Shown one piece after another: positions 20,937-30,092 of a stretch of 64,000 nt of DNA. Location: NCBI GenBank assembly GCA_028724525.1, contig JAQYCV010000005.1, positions 1-64,000 of the forward strand, in the 5' to 3' direction. Position numbers and translations under genes: made by a program. The notes under the pieces were generated by a model, which did not search any database, had not been told where the DNA came from, and saw only the letters and a list, made by a program, of their open reading frames with translations. Position 1 is the first letter of the stretch. Every line of letters begins with the position of its first letter. The DNA comes from Clostridiales bacterium. GTDB taxonomy: Bacteria; Bacillota; Clostridia; Saccharofermentanales; DTU023.

Positions 20937-21627
20937 TGGACGAGCCGGGTCAGGCAAATCCAGCCTGGCTGACCAGCTGGCGGCCTTGCTGTCTGCCGCT
21001 GTTATCCACATGGATGACTTTTTCCTGCCCCCGGACCTGAGAAGGCCCGAACGCCTAGCCGAGCCAGGCGGTAATTTCCACTATGAACGTTTTCGGACGG
21101 AAGTTTTGCCCTGCCTGAGGCAAGGGGAAAGCTTCAGCTACAGGAAATTTGACTGCCGGACCATGTCCTACCAGGGAGAAATCACCATCCCGCCCTCCCC
21201 CTGGATTCTAGTAGAGGGAGCCTACAGCCTCTCTCGCCAGCTAGACCTTAGCCTGGCCCCCTATGGCCAGGCCCTGACCAATCTGGCCTCGGCCCTCTTT
21301 GGCCCTGGACCCGCTTCAAACCCAAAGCCTAGCTGGGCTCAGTCTTTAGACTGGCCCCCCTTAGAAGACAGGGGAGGGCAAGCAGACTTTTTAGCTAAAC
21401 TCCAAGCCCTGATTCTAGACCAAATTCAGAAGCCTAAAAGGCCAGAAGTCTATTACGACTGCGCCATCTTCTGTGACATAGACCCAGAAGCTCAGCGCCA
21501 GAGGATTATCGCCCGCAATGGCCCCGATCAGGCAGAAGATTTTTTTCAGCGCTGGATCCCCCTGGAGGAAGCTTATATCGCAGACCAAAATCCCCTGGGC
21601 CGAGCGCAGATTATCATTCGCAGCTAA
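20917..21627 (+). CDS. Uridine kinase-like P-loop kinase of unknown substrate
   Basis: IAIDGRAGSGKSSLADQLA Walker A, HMDDFFLP, ILVEGAYSL; 20 bp overlap with ECF-S gene. Confidence 0.75.
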   Translation: MPIIAIDGRAGSGKSSLADQLAALLSAAVIHMDDFFLPPDLRRPERLAEPGGNFHYERFRTEVLPCLRQGESFSYRKFDCRTMSYQGEITIPPSPWILVEGAYSLSRQLDLSLAPYGQALTNLASALFGPGPASNPKPSWAQSLDWPPLEDRGGQADFLAKLQALILDQIQKPKRPEVYYDCAIFCDIDPEAQRQRIIARNGPDQAEDFFQRWIPLEEAYIADQNPLGRAQIIIRS

Positions 21628-22688
21628 AAAGCTTCTACAATCCGGCCCCCACCTACGAGCAGATCTCCCTGGTACATGACCATGGACTGGCCAGGAGCCA
21701 CCATTTTGTGGTCTTCTGCAAAGGTCACTTGGACCCGGTCCTGGCCTAGGGCTTTAACCCTGGCTGGAAGGGGTTTTTCATGGTAACGACAGGCGACTTC
21801 GACCTCCATCTCCCCCTCTATGGCGGCCACAGAGACTAAATTCACCCGGTCGGCAATGAGCCCCCGGCAAATGAGGTCGGCCTTTTCTGCCAAGACCACC
21901 TGGTTTTTTTCCTTATCCAGGCGGTAGATATACCAGGGCTCTGTATGGGCCAAGCCCAGGCCCCTTCTTTGCCCTACGGTATAGGCGACCAGGCCCTTGT
22001 GCTGGCCTAAAACCTCTCCCTGTAAATTCACAAAATCCCCGGGCGGATAGGCTTCCCCCCGGTAATCTTCTAAGAAGCGGACATAGTCGCCATCTGGGAT
22101 AAAGCAGATATCTTGACTTTCTGCCTTGTCCTGATTGGCTAGATGGGCCTGGTGGGCCAGCTGGCGGACTTCCTCTTTACTGAGGCTGCCCAGGGGGAAG
22201 AGGCTGCGGGAGAGCTGGTCCTGGCTCAGGCTGTAGAGGACATAGGACTGGTCCTTGTGCCGGTCAGTCGCTCGGTAAAGGAGCCAGCGCCCGGTCTCAG
22301 GATCTTGCTTGACATGGACATAATGGCCGGTGGCCACCTTGTCACAACCCAGCTTGTCAGCCAGCTGGTAGAGGAGGTCGAACTTCATTAAGCGGTTGCA
22401 TTCGACGCAGGGATTGGGCGTTAAACCTTCTTCATAGGCAGTGACAAAAGGTTCGATGACCCGCTGACGGAACTCTGCCTGGTAATCACAAAGCTCAAAG
22501 GGGATATGGAGGTCAGCAGCCAGTTGCCGAGCCATATCCAGGTCTTCCTGGTTGGCGCAGGTCTGATGGGAGCCTGGAGGCAGTACGCTCATGGTTGCTG
22601 CTACCAGGTCGTAGCCTTGCTCCTTTAACAGCATGGCGGTTACCGCAGAATCTACCCCTCCGCTTAGGGCGATAAGAACTTTACTCAT
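21624..22688 (-). CDS. mnmA: tRNA 2-thiouridine(34) synthase MnmA
   Basis: LIALSGGVDSAVTAMLLKEQGYDL PP-loop, NPCVECNR, SQDICFIPDGDY. Confidence 0.96.
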   Translation of the reverse strand: MSKVLIALSGGVDSAVTAMLLKEQGYDLVAATMSVLPPGSHQTCANQEDLDMARQLAADLHIPFELCDYQAEFRQRVIEPFVTAYEEGLTPNPCVECNRLMKFDLLYQLADKLGCDKVATGHYVHVKQDPETGRWLLYRATDRHKDQSYVLYSLSQDQLSRSLFPLGSLSKEEVRQLAHQAHLANQDKAESQDICFIPDGDYVRFLEDYRGEAYPPGDFVNLQGEVLGQHKGLVAYTVGQRRGLGLAHTEPWYIYRLDKEKNQVVLAEKADLICRGLIADRVNLVSVAAIEGEMEVEVACRYHEKPLPARVKALGQDRVQVTFAEDHKMVAPGQSMVMYQGDLLVGGGRIVEAF

Positions 22689-22802
22689 GTCGCAGATTCG
22701 CTCACTTTCTTTCTTGCCTGTGCTTACCTAGCAATTTTATAGCATAGTGCTATGATGTATCCAAAATATACAGCAAAAGTCCTGAGGAAAGGAAGTTTTT
22801 TC

Positions 22803-23444
22803 ATGGCAGAAAACTTAAGCAAACAATTAGACCAACAAAGACAAAGAAATCTTCTGATTGCCCAAATGGCGATCATGACAGCCCTCGCCTATGTGGGCTT
22901 TCAATTTTTACGCTTTGACCTTCATATCGCAGGTGGGCGGACCTCCTTCCACTTTGGCAACGTCTTTGTTATGCTGGCCGGCCTCCTCTTAGGCCCTGTT
23001 GCCGGTGGCTTTTCCTCAGCGCTTGGCTTAACCATCGCAGACCTCACGTCGGGCTATGGCGCGGAGGCCCCTGCGACCTTGATCATCAAGTGGCTTATGG
23101 CCACCTTGGTCTACTGGGTAGGGGAGTCCCTCCTCAAGCTTAGTCAGACCAAGGACCGCAAGGCCCAGACCCGCAAGCTTATTATCGCTACAGCAGCAGG
23201 GGCGGTTTACAATGTCATCTTTGATACCTTCTTCCGCTATCTTTATAAGCGTTTTATCATGGGCCTGCCCCAGGATATCGCCGCGGCCATTGCTAAACTG
23301 GCCTCTGTCACCACCATTGTCAATGGCCTCTTAGCCATGCTGGCGGTAACCCTGGTCTACTTGGCCCTCGTCCCCACCTTGGACAAGAATGATTGGTACC
23401 ATGTCAAATTGGCCCAGCGGAATAAGGACTCTCACGCCAACTAG
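22803..23444 (+). CDS. ECF transporter S component
   Basis: ALAYVGFQFLRFDLHIAGGRTSFHFGNVFVMLAGLLLGPVAGGFSSALGLTIADL. Confidence 0.82.
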   Translation: MAENLSKQLDQQRQRNLLIAQMAIMTALAYVGFQFLRFDLHIAGGRTSFHFGNVFVMLAGLLLGPVAGGFSSALGLTIADLTSGYGAEAPATLIIKWLMATLVYWVGESLLKLSQTKDRKAQTRKLIIATAAGAVYNVIFDTFFRYLYKRFIMGLPQDIAAAIAKLASVTTIVNGLLAMLAVTLVYLALVPTLDKNDWYHVKLAQRNKDSHAN

Positions 23445-23488
23445 CTTAGCTAAGTTCGCTAAAATCTAGGCGGCCTAGTTTTAAATGT

Positions 23489-23525
23489 AAAAGGGGTGGT
23501 TCAGGTAAGTGAACCACCCCTTTTT
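23489..23525. terminator. Rho-independent terminator
   Basis: AAAAGGGGTGGTTCA-ggtaag-TGAACCACCCCTTTTT perfect stem between convergent genes. Confidence 0.9.
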
Positions 23526-23560
23526 AAGATACGCCATAATTTGTAAATCTAAGTGAAAGT

Positions 23561-24637
23561 TTAGAAGCTGAAAATCATTTCTTTGTCCATCCGCTTGATA
23601 ATTTCGCAAGCTAGCTTTACTCCATTTTCAAAGTCCGTGAAGGAAGAAATACCATAGTGGGTATGGGCGTAGCGGACAGGGATACCAATGACAATGCAGG
23701 GGCAGCCTTGTCCGGTCAGGTGGATGGCAGAGCCATTAGTGGACCCGTTAGATCGGACCGCGTCTTGGACGGGGATGCCGAGTTCTTCAGCCAAGCCGAG
23801 CGCATACCTTTGGTAGCGGGGGTTGGTGATCATCCTGGCATCAATATGGCGGAGCATAGGCCCCTTTTTGATGGCCGTTTGAACCATGTAGTCTTGGACA
23901 CAGGTGTCATCAGCCGGGCAACCTTCAAAAATGATTGCCAGGTCAGGTTTGACAACCTGAGCGGTAACAGTGGCACCCCTAACGCCGACTTCCTCCTGGC
24001 TGGCCATGGCACCTACTAGGTCGACCTTTAGGGATTCACCCTTGAGGGTTTCCAGGGTCTTGATGATAGATGCGCAGCCCAGACGATTGTCGAAACCCTT
24101 GCCTACCATGAGGTTGGTGGCTTCAATGTAGGTGAAACTGACATCGGGAACCACAGGTTCGCCAATGCGGACACCAAATTTTTCGATAGCTTCTTCACGG
24201 GAAGTGGCGCCTACGTCTACGGTGATATCCTTCATTTCTAAGGGGGCCTTACGCTCAGCCTCAGTCATGAAATGAGGGGGCTTGCTGGCCGTAATGCCAG
24301 GGAGGTATTCGCCGTGCTTGTTCCGGACCCAGACCTTGTGGGCAGGAATATTGTGATTGACCCAGCCACCGATCTGGATGATCCGAAGAGTGCCGTTGGG
24401 GCAGATGGCTTGGACCATGAAGCCGACTTCGTCAGAGTGGGCATCCAGGAGGATCTTAGGCTGGTCGCCGGTGTTTTCTTCTCTTTCGATAAAGAGGTTG
24501 AGCATCCGGTCCACATGGGTATTACCTAGCTTTTGGGCATAGGGCAGGGCAACGTCGATAACTTCGTCTTCAAAGCCGGAGATGCCTTTAGCATTGGAGA
24601 AAGATTCAATGAGTTTCAGGGTTTCTTGTTTGTTCAT
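23561..24637 (-). CDS. M42 family metallopeptidase (glutamyl aminopeptidase/endoglucanase family)
   Basis: DAHSDEVGFMVQAI, GKGFDNRLGCAS, SQEEVGVRGA, AHTHYGIS metal/active-site motifs. Confidence 0.92.
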   Translation of the reverse strand: MNKQETLKLIESFSNAKGISGFEDEVIDVALPYAQKLGNTHVDRMLNLFIEREENTGDQPKILLDAHSDEVGFMVQAICPNGTLRIIQIGGWVNHNIPAHKVWVRNKHGEYLPGITASKPPHFMTEAERKAPLEMKDITVDVGATSREEAIEKFGVRIGEPVVPDVSFTYIEATNLMVGKGFDNRLGCASIIKTLETLKGESLKVDLVGAMASQEEVGVRGATVTAQVVKPDLAIIFEGCPADDTCVQDYMVQTAIKKGPMLRHIDARMITNPRYQRYALGLAEELGIPVQDAVRSNGSTNGSAIHLTGQGCPCIVIGIPVRYAHTHYGISSFTDFENGVKLACEIIKRMDKEMIFSF

Positions 24638-24648
24638 GGCGCCCTCGC

Positions 24649-25410
24649 TTATGCTAGTTTTACTTTCTTGAATTCCTCAATAAAGTCTACAATGTAATTT
24701 GCAGTGCTCTCTAGCATCTCTTTACCCCAGGCTTCGGTAGCAGTTTTGGGATGGTCGGGGCCAATCCAGCCGCTATCGGTAACTTCGGGGGTGGACCGCA
24801 TGATTTCTACATTTACACCCTTGTATTCAACAGACCGGAAGCCTGTTGTCTTTAAATTATCGCTGAGGTGTTTGAAGTAGAGGGGGCCTCCAATTTCTTC
24901 TTTGACAACGAGTGAGGGGTCGATACCCAAGATAGCAGCAGTTTCTTCACCACCACCGTGGCCGCCCTTCCAAGCTGGGTTGAGGTCCCAGGCCATGAGC
25001 CACCAGTTGAGGAGGGCAAAGAGGCAGCCCTTGGACTCAAATTCCAGGCCTAGGCGTTCAATCATTTTCATGTTGCCACCGTGGCCGTTGAGGATGACGA
25101 ACTTTCTGGCACCGTGGCGGTAGAGGTTGAGGCAAATTTGACGGAAGAATTGGAAGAGGACTTCTTGGTCAATATCTATAGTTCCAGGGTAGGGTGCCAG
25201 GCTTTGACAGGCACCATAGGGAACAGTGGGGGCAATTAAGATGTCAGATTTCTTTTCAATTTTTTCCAACAGGTGGTCCGGGATAAGAGTGTCAGTGCCG
25301 AGGGGCATGTGCCTACCGTGGCACTCAATGCTTCCTATAGACAGGAGGACCATATCGTTTTCTTTAAAGTAGTCTTGTGCTTGGGGCCAAGTAATATGAC
25401 TGAGTCTCAT
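24649..25410 (-). CDS. Creatininase family amidohydrolase
   Basis: LLSIGSIECHGRHMPLGTDTLIPDHL, NGHGGN, GHGGGEETAAI. Confidence 0.92.
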   Translation of the reverse strand: MRLSHITWPQAQDYFKENDMVLLSIGSIECHGRHMPLGTDTLIPDHLLEKIEKKSDILIAPTVPYGACQSLAPYPGTIDIDQEVLFQFFRQICLNLYRHGARKFVILNGHGGNMKMIERLGLEFESKGCLFALLNWWLMAWDLNPAWKGGHGGGEETAAILGIDPSLVVKEEIGGPLYFKHLSDNLKTTGFRSVEYKGVNVEIMRSTPEVTDSGWIGPDHPKTATEAWGKEMLESTANYIVDFIEEFKKVKLA

Positions 25411-25438
25411 AAGATTTAAGCCTTTCTAAGGAATAGGT

Positions 25439-25465
25439 TACGGGGCTATGTGACATAGCCCCGTA
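25439..25465. repeat. Intercistronic perfect inverted repeat (13 bp arms)
   Basis: TACGGGGCTATGT-g-ACATAGCCCCGTA between SBP and creatininase genes. Confidence 0.85.
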
Positions 25466-25473
25466 TGGAGGAA

Positions 25474-27114
25474 TTACTTCTTGACCCTAACCTGGTCAAG
25501 ATTGTGATAGCCGTTAAGGTCCATCACGAAGCCTTCAACGTTTTTGTTGGCTCCTACATTAATGGAACTGTAGAAGACCGGGATATTGTTATGAATTTCA
25601 TCGAGCTTAATCGCGAGTTCTTTGTAGAGTTCCAGTCTCTCTTCTTCGTTAGTGCTAGACCTGGCTTTTTCAATGAGGGTATCGACATCCTTATCGTTGA
25701 TAAAGCTACGGTTACCAGCTGCACCCTGCTGAGAAGAGTGTTCTAGTGAGTAGTAGGTGTAGTCGGCATCACCGCTGGAGGTGGTCCAGCCAAAGTAAGC
25801 CATGTCGTGTTCACCATTGGTAGTCTTGGAAATAAAGCTACCGAATTCGAGCACTTCGATTTCGCATTGAACGCCGATTTCTAGCAGCATGGCTTGGACT
25901 GCCTGACACATTTCGATACGGGACTGGTTGTCGTTAACCCAGAGGGTCATAGAGAAACCGTCAGGATAGCCGGCTTCAGCTAGGAGTTCTTTAGCTTTTT
26001 CAGGGTTGTATTCGGGAACACCCGTTGAATAGTAACCGAATACGGCAGGCGCAATGATGGCATCTGCAGGTTGGCCGCTGCCTGCGTTGATGGTATCGAT
26101 GAGGGCTTGGCGGTTAATTGCCAGGGTGAGGGCTTCGCGAACCTTTGGGTTATCAAAGGGTTCCTTGTTCAGGTTCATGGACAGATACCAGCAGCTGAGT
26201 GAAGGCACTTCATAAACCGTGAGTTTGTCATTGTCCCTAACCTTGGGCAGGTCGTTTACTGCCATATCATAGGCTAGGTCGATTTCGCCGGTTTCAAGGG
26301 CGATAGACCTTTGAGAGGTTTCAGGAATAACCTTCATGATGAGGTTTTCGGTAGCAGGCTTGCCGGCATAGTAGCTGTCAAAGGCCTTGAGGGTGACGTG
26401 GTCGCCTTGTTTCCATTCTACAAAGGTATAGGGGCCGGAGCCGATAGGATTCAGGATAAAGGCTTTTTCATCAGCTTCTACAGCAGCCTTAGGTACGATG
26501 GCTGCAAAAGGAATGGCCAAATTACGCAGGGCAGGTGCATAGGGTTCTTTGGTCTTCAGTGTTACAGTGTATTCGTCATCTACACTAACGCTGTCGATAA
26601 AATTAACAATGTAGGAAACGGCTGCAGAGTTGCAAGCTCTATCAAGAGAGAACTTGACGTCTTCAGCAGTCAGGTCGCTACCATCGTGGAACTTGATGCC
26701 CTTGCGGATGTGGAAGACGTAACTGGTCGCGTCTTTTTGTTCCCAGCTTTCAGCAACTTGGCCTTCCAACTCGTTTGTTTCAGGGTTTAAGGCCAGGAGG
26801 GTATCAAAAATCTGGCAGGTTACCTCAACAGCAGGGGTTTCTTTACCCTGGTGGGGGTCAAGAGAGGTTACATCGGCGCCTTGGGCCCAGATGAGGGTAT
26901 CCTTGTAGTCACCTTCAGCGGCATTCTTGTCGCCAGCTTCCTTTTTTTCTTCGATGGTTTCTGTCTCTTGGTTGTCGGCAGTTGCTTCTTGCTGAGTGGC
27001 TGTTTCGTCAACCTTAGCCTTGTCTTTCTCTTGGTTGCTGCCACAAGCTACTAGGGGAAGCATCATGGCTATGGCAAGAACCAGAGTCAGAATACGTGAG
27101 AAGGTCTTTTTCAT
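25474..27114 (-). CDS. Peptide ABC transporter substrate-binding lipoprotein (SBP family 5)
   Basis: Lipobox LPLVAC, YVFHIRKGIKFHDGSDLTAEDVKFSLDRA. Confidence 0.93.
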   Translation of the reverse strand: MKKTFSRILTLVLAIAMMLPLVACGSNQEKDKAKVDETATQQEATADNQETETIEEKKEAGDKNAAEGDYKDTLIWAQGADVTSLDPHQGKETPAVEVTCQIFDTLLALNPETNELEGQVAESWEQKDATSYVFHIRKGIKFHDGSDLTAEDVKFSLDRACNSAAVSYIVNFIDSVSVDDEYTVTLKTKEPYAPALRNLAIPFAAIVPKAAVEADEKAFILNPIGSGPYTFVEWKQGDHVTLKAFDSYYAGKPATENLIMKVIPETSQRSIALETGEIDLAYDMAVNDLPKVRDNDKLTVYEVPSLSCWYLSMNLNKEPFDNPKVREALTLAINRQALIDTINAGSGQPADAIIAPAVFGYYSTGVPEYNPEKAKELLAEAGYPDGFSMTLWVNDNQSRIEMCQAVQAMLLEIGVQCEIEVLEFGSFISKTTNGEHDMAYFGWTTSSGDADYTYYSLEHSSQQGAAGNRSFINDKDVDTLIEKARSSTNEEERLELYKELAIKLDEIHNNIPVFYSSINVGANKNVEGFVMDLNGYHNLDQVRVKK

Positions 27115-27155
27115 AATTTTCTCCTTTTTCTTTCATTCTATTTACGTATTTTCAA

Positions 27156-27186
27156 AGTCCCGACCCCAAAATAAAGGGGCGGGACT
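27156..27186. repeat. Intercistronic hairpin
   Basis: AGTCCCGACCCC-aaaataaa-GGGGCGGGACT between dppF-like and SBP genes. Confidence 0.8.
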
Positions 27187-27198
27187 CTTGAAGCTTAC

Positions 27199-28176
27199 TT
27201 AAATTTCACCTCTTTGAACCCGTAGACAGGTAACGAAGTGTTCTTCTTCGGCTTCCTTTATGACCATATCTTGGGCTGTGCAGTCTGGACAGGCGTACGG
27301 ACAGCGTTTGGCAAATCGGCAACCGATTCCAGGGTTAACGGGAGATGTAAGTTCGCCTTTCATGCTAATTCGGTTCATGGCCTGATCGGGGTCAGGAACC
27401 GGTATAGCGGATAGGAGGGCCTGGGTGTAGGGATGAAGGGGCTTGGTGAAGAGTTTATCGGCAGGTGCCTTCTCAACCATTTGCCCCAAGTACATGACTA
27501 AAATGTCGTTCGAAATGTACTTAACAACGGACAGATCATGGGTGATAAACATGTAAGTGAGGCCCAGCTGATCTTGGAGGTCCAGCATGAGGTTTAGGAT
27601 TTGGGCCTGAATAGAAACATCCAAGGCCGATACCGGCTCGTCGCACACAATAAATTTGGGCTCTAGGGCAAGGGCTCTTGCAATACCAATCCTCTGCCTT
27701 CGGCCGCCGTCCAGCTCATGGGGGTAGGCGTTAACCAGCCTGTTGGCCAGGCCAACCATTTCCATGATTTCCTTAACCCTTTTCCGGATCCCTTCCTTGT
27801 CGTTTTTGACGTAAAGTTTTTGGACAAGGAGGGGAGCGGCTATGGCTTCGCTTACTGTCATTCTAGGGTTGAGCGAGGCAAAAGGGTCTTGGAAGATAAT
27901 CTGCATATCCCGACGGATAGCTTTCATGTCTTGCTTGCCGAGTGCCAGTACATCTTTGCCGTCAAAAATGACGCAACCGGAGGTTGGCTCGTGTAGACGG
28001 AGGATAGCCCGCCCCATGGTGGATTTGCCACAGCCAGATTCACCAACGACTCCTAGGGTTTCTCCCTTGTTGATGGTAAAGCTAATATCATCAACGGCGT
28101 GGAGACTACCTCCAGGGACGGAGAAATATTTTTTTAGGTGGTCTACCTTTAAGATTTCCTTATCTAGGTCTGTCAT
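27199..28176 (-). CDS. dppF: Oligo/dipeptide ABC transporter ATP-binding protein (DppF-like)
   Basis: GESGCGKSTMGRAILRL, C-terminal Cys-rich oligopeptide/dipeptide ABC domain; signature reads LDGGRRQRIGIARALAL. Confidence 0.92.
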   Translation of the reverse strand: MTDLDKEILKVDHLKKYFSVPGGSLHAVDDISFTINKGETLGVVGESGCGKSTMGRAILRLHEPTSGCVIFDGKDVLALGKQDMKAIRRDMQIIFQDPFASLNPRMTVSEAIAAPLLVQKLYVKNDKEGIRKRVKEIMEMVGLANRLVNAYPHELDGGRRQRIGIARALALEPKFIVCDEPVSALDVSIQAQILNLMLDLQDQLGLTYMFITHDLSVVKYISNDILVMYLGQMVEKAPADKLFTKPLHPYTQALLSAIPVPDPDQAMNRISMKGELTSPVNPGIGCRFAKRCPYACPDCTAQDMVIKEAEEEHFVTCLRVQRGEI

Positions 28177-28179
28177 ATC

Positions 28180-29160
28180 TTAAAACCTTTCTTTTTCCGT
28201 ACGCATAAAGCAGCGAACCTTGTGCCCATCGGTCAATTCGATTAAGTCAGGCTGTTCTTGGCGGCACTTATCGCAAACATATCTACAACGGTCAGCAAAC
28301 TTACAGCCAGATGGCAGGTTGGTGGGATCCGGCATCATTCCGTCGATGGCAGCCAGGCGCTTACTAGTACTATCCAGTTTCGGGATAGATCCGAAGAGGC
28401 CTTCTGTATAGGGGTGGAGGGTTTCCTTGTAGACCTGGTGGAGAGTCCCGTATTCCACGATTTCACCGGCATAAATGATGGCCACCCGGTCGCAGTTCTG
28501 TGCTACTACACCCAAGTCGTGGGTGATGAGGAGCATGGAAGTGTTATTCTTTTCTTTTAAGTCGCGAATCATCTCCAAAACCTGTGCCTGGATGGTAACG
28601 TCAAGGGCGGTTGTGGGTTCGTCTGCAATGAGAAGCTGAGGGTTGCAGGCCAGAGCGATTGCGATGATAACCCTTTGCTTCATACCTCCGGAGAACTGAT
28701 GGGGATAGTCTTCATAACGGCTGGCGGTGATACCGACCATTTCCAGCATCTCTTCAGCCTTCTGCTTCTGCTCGGTCCTAGGCATCCCAGGGTTATGGTT
28801 CTGGATCACTTCTAATATCTGTTGGCCTACGGGCATAACGGGGCTAAGCGAAGTCATGGGGTCTTGGAAAATCATGGAAATTTGTCGCCCCCTAAGTTGG
28901 CGCATTTCTTTTTCGCTATATTTGAGAAGGTCCTTGCCCTCATAGTAGATTTCGCCGGAAACGATCTTGCCGGGAGGGTTGGGGATTAACCTCATAATGC
29001 CCCTCGCCATGGTAGTCTTACCTGCACCGGTTTCACCAACCAGCCCCAAGGTTTCGCCCCGGAATAGCTCGAGATTGGCATCATTTAAGGCTTGGACAAC
29101 GCCATCACTGGTGGCATAGACAATGCTTAAATTTTTTATGTCTAATAGAATCTCTGACAT
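28180..29160 (-). CDS. dppD: Oligo/dipeptide ABC transporter ATP-binding protein (DppD-like)
   Basis: GETGAGKTTMARGIMRL, FSGGMKQRVIIAIALACNPQLLIADEPTTALD. Confidence 0.93.
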   Translation of the reverse strand: MSEILLDIKNLSIVYATSDGVVQALNDANLELFRGETLGLVGETGAGKTTMARGIMRLIPNPPGKIVSGEIYYEGKDLLKYSEKEMRQLRGRQISMIFQDPMTSLSPVMPVGQQILEVIQNHNPGMPRTEQKQKAEEMLEMVGITASRYEDYPHQFSGGMKQRVIIAIALACNPQLLIADEPTTALDVTIQAQVLEMIRDLKEKNNTSMLLITHDLGVVAQNCDRVAIIYAGEIVEYGTLHQVYKETLHPYTEGLFGSIPKLDSTSKRLAAIDGMMPDPTNLPSGCKFADRCRYVCDKCRQEQPDLIELTDGHKVRCFMRTEKERF

Positions 29161-29187
29161 GGATTATTTTCTCCTTTTTCTTACTGG

Positions 29188-30087
29188 CTACTTCTTGAGC
29201 TTGGGGTCCATGGCATCTCGTAGCCCGTCGCCCATGAGGTTTAGGGATAGGATAGTCAGCATGATACCCATGCCGGGAATGACGGTGACATGCCAGGCAT
29301 CTCGGATATAAACGCGGGCATTGGACAGCATGGCCCCCCATTCAGGTGTAGGAGGTTTGATACCCAAGCCCAGGAAGGAGAGGCCGGCGATTGAGAGAAT
29401 AGCACCGGCTAGGCCCAAGGTAGCTTGGACGATGATCGGAGCGAGGGAGTTCGGAATGATGTACTTGAAAATAATAGCTGAGTCACCGCAGCCTATAGCT
29501 CTGGCAGCTTCGATGAAGTCCTGGTCCTTTACGGTGAGAACGGCAGCTCGGACAGTCCTGGCAAAGGTTGGAATATAAGCAATGGCGATGGCAATCATGA
29601 CATTCCAGAGGCTGGTGCCAAGAGCAGCGACAATGGCTGTTGCTAAGAGCATAGAGGGGATAGCCAAGAGGACATCCATGCACCGCATGATGATGGTATC
29701 AGTCTTGCCCCCGTAAAAGCCAGAGAGGGCTCCCAAAATGCCACCGGTTATAAGGGCACAGATGATGGCAAGGCCACCGGTAAAGAGGGAGTACCTAGCT
29801 CCCCAGAGCATTCTCAGGAGAATATCCCTCCCAAATTCATCCTGCCCAAAAATGTGTTCCGGACTGGGGCCTTTAAGCCGGCTAAAGAGATCTTGCTTGA
29901 CCACATATTCATTGTAAATGCTGGAATCTGTGAAGAAGTCAATCAAGAGGGTAGTGATGGATACGAGGACTAAGAAACTGATAAAGGCAAGACCAACCAT
30001 GGCCATTTTGTTTTGACGAAAGCGTCTCCAAGCCTCTTGCCAGAGTGATCTTTGTGTGTTTTCTTGCATGGCTTTATGTTCTTTCAT
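29188..30087 (-). CDS. dppC: Oligo/dipeptide ABC transporter permease (DppC-like)
   Basis: HIFGQDEFGRDILLRMLWGARYSL, EAARAIGCGDSAIIFKYIIPNSLAPIIV. Confidence 0.94.
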   Translation of the reverse strand: MKEHKAMQENTQRSLWQEAWRRFRQNKMAMVGLAFISFLVLVSITTLLIDFFTDSSIYNEYVVKQDLFSRLKGPSPEHIFGQDEFGRDILLRMLWGARYSLFTGGLAIICALITGGILGALSGFYGGKTDTIIMRCMDVLLAIPSMLLATAIVAALGTSLWNVMIAIAIAYIPTFARTVRAAVLTVKDQDFIEAARAIGCGDSAIIFKYIIPNSLAPIIVQATLGLAGAILSIAGLSFLGLGIKPPTPEWGAMLSNARVYIRDAWHVTVIPGMGIMLTILSLNLMGDGLRDAMDPKLKK

Positions 30088-30092
30088 TGAGA

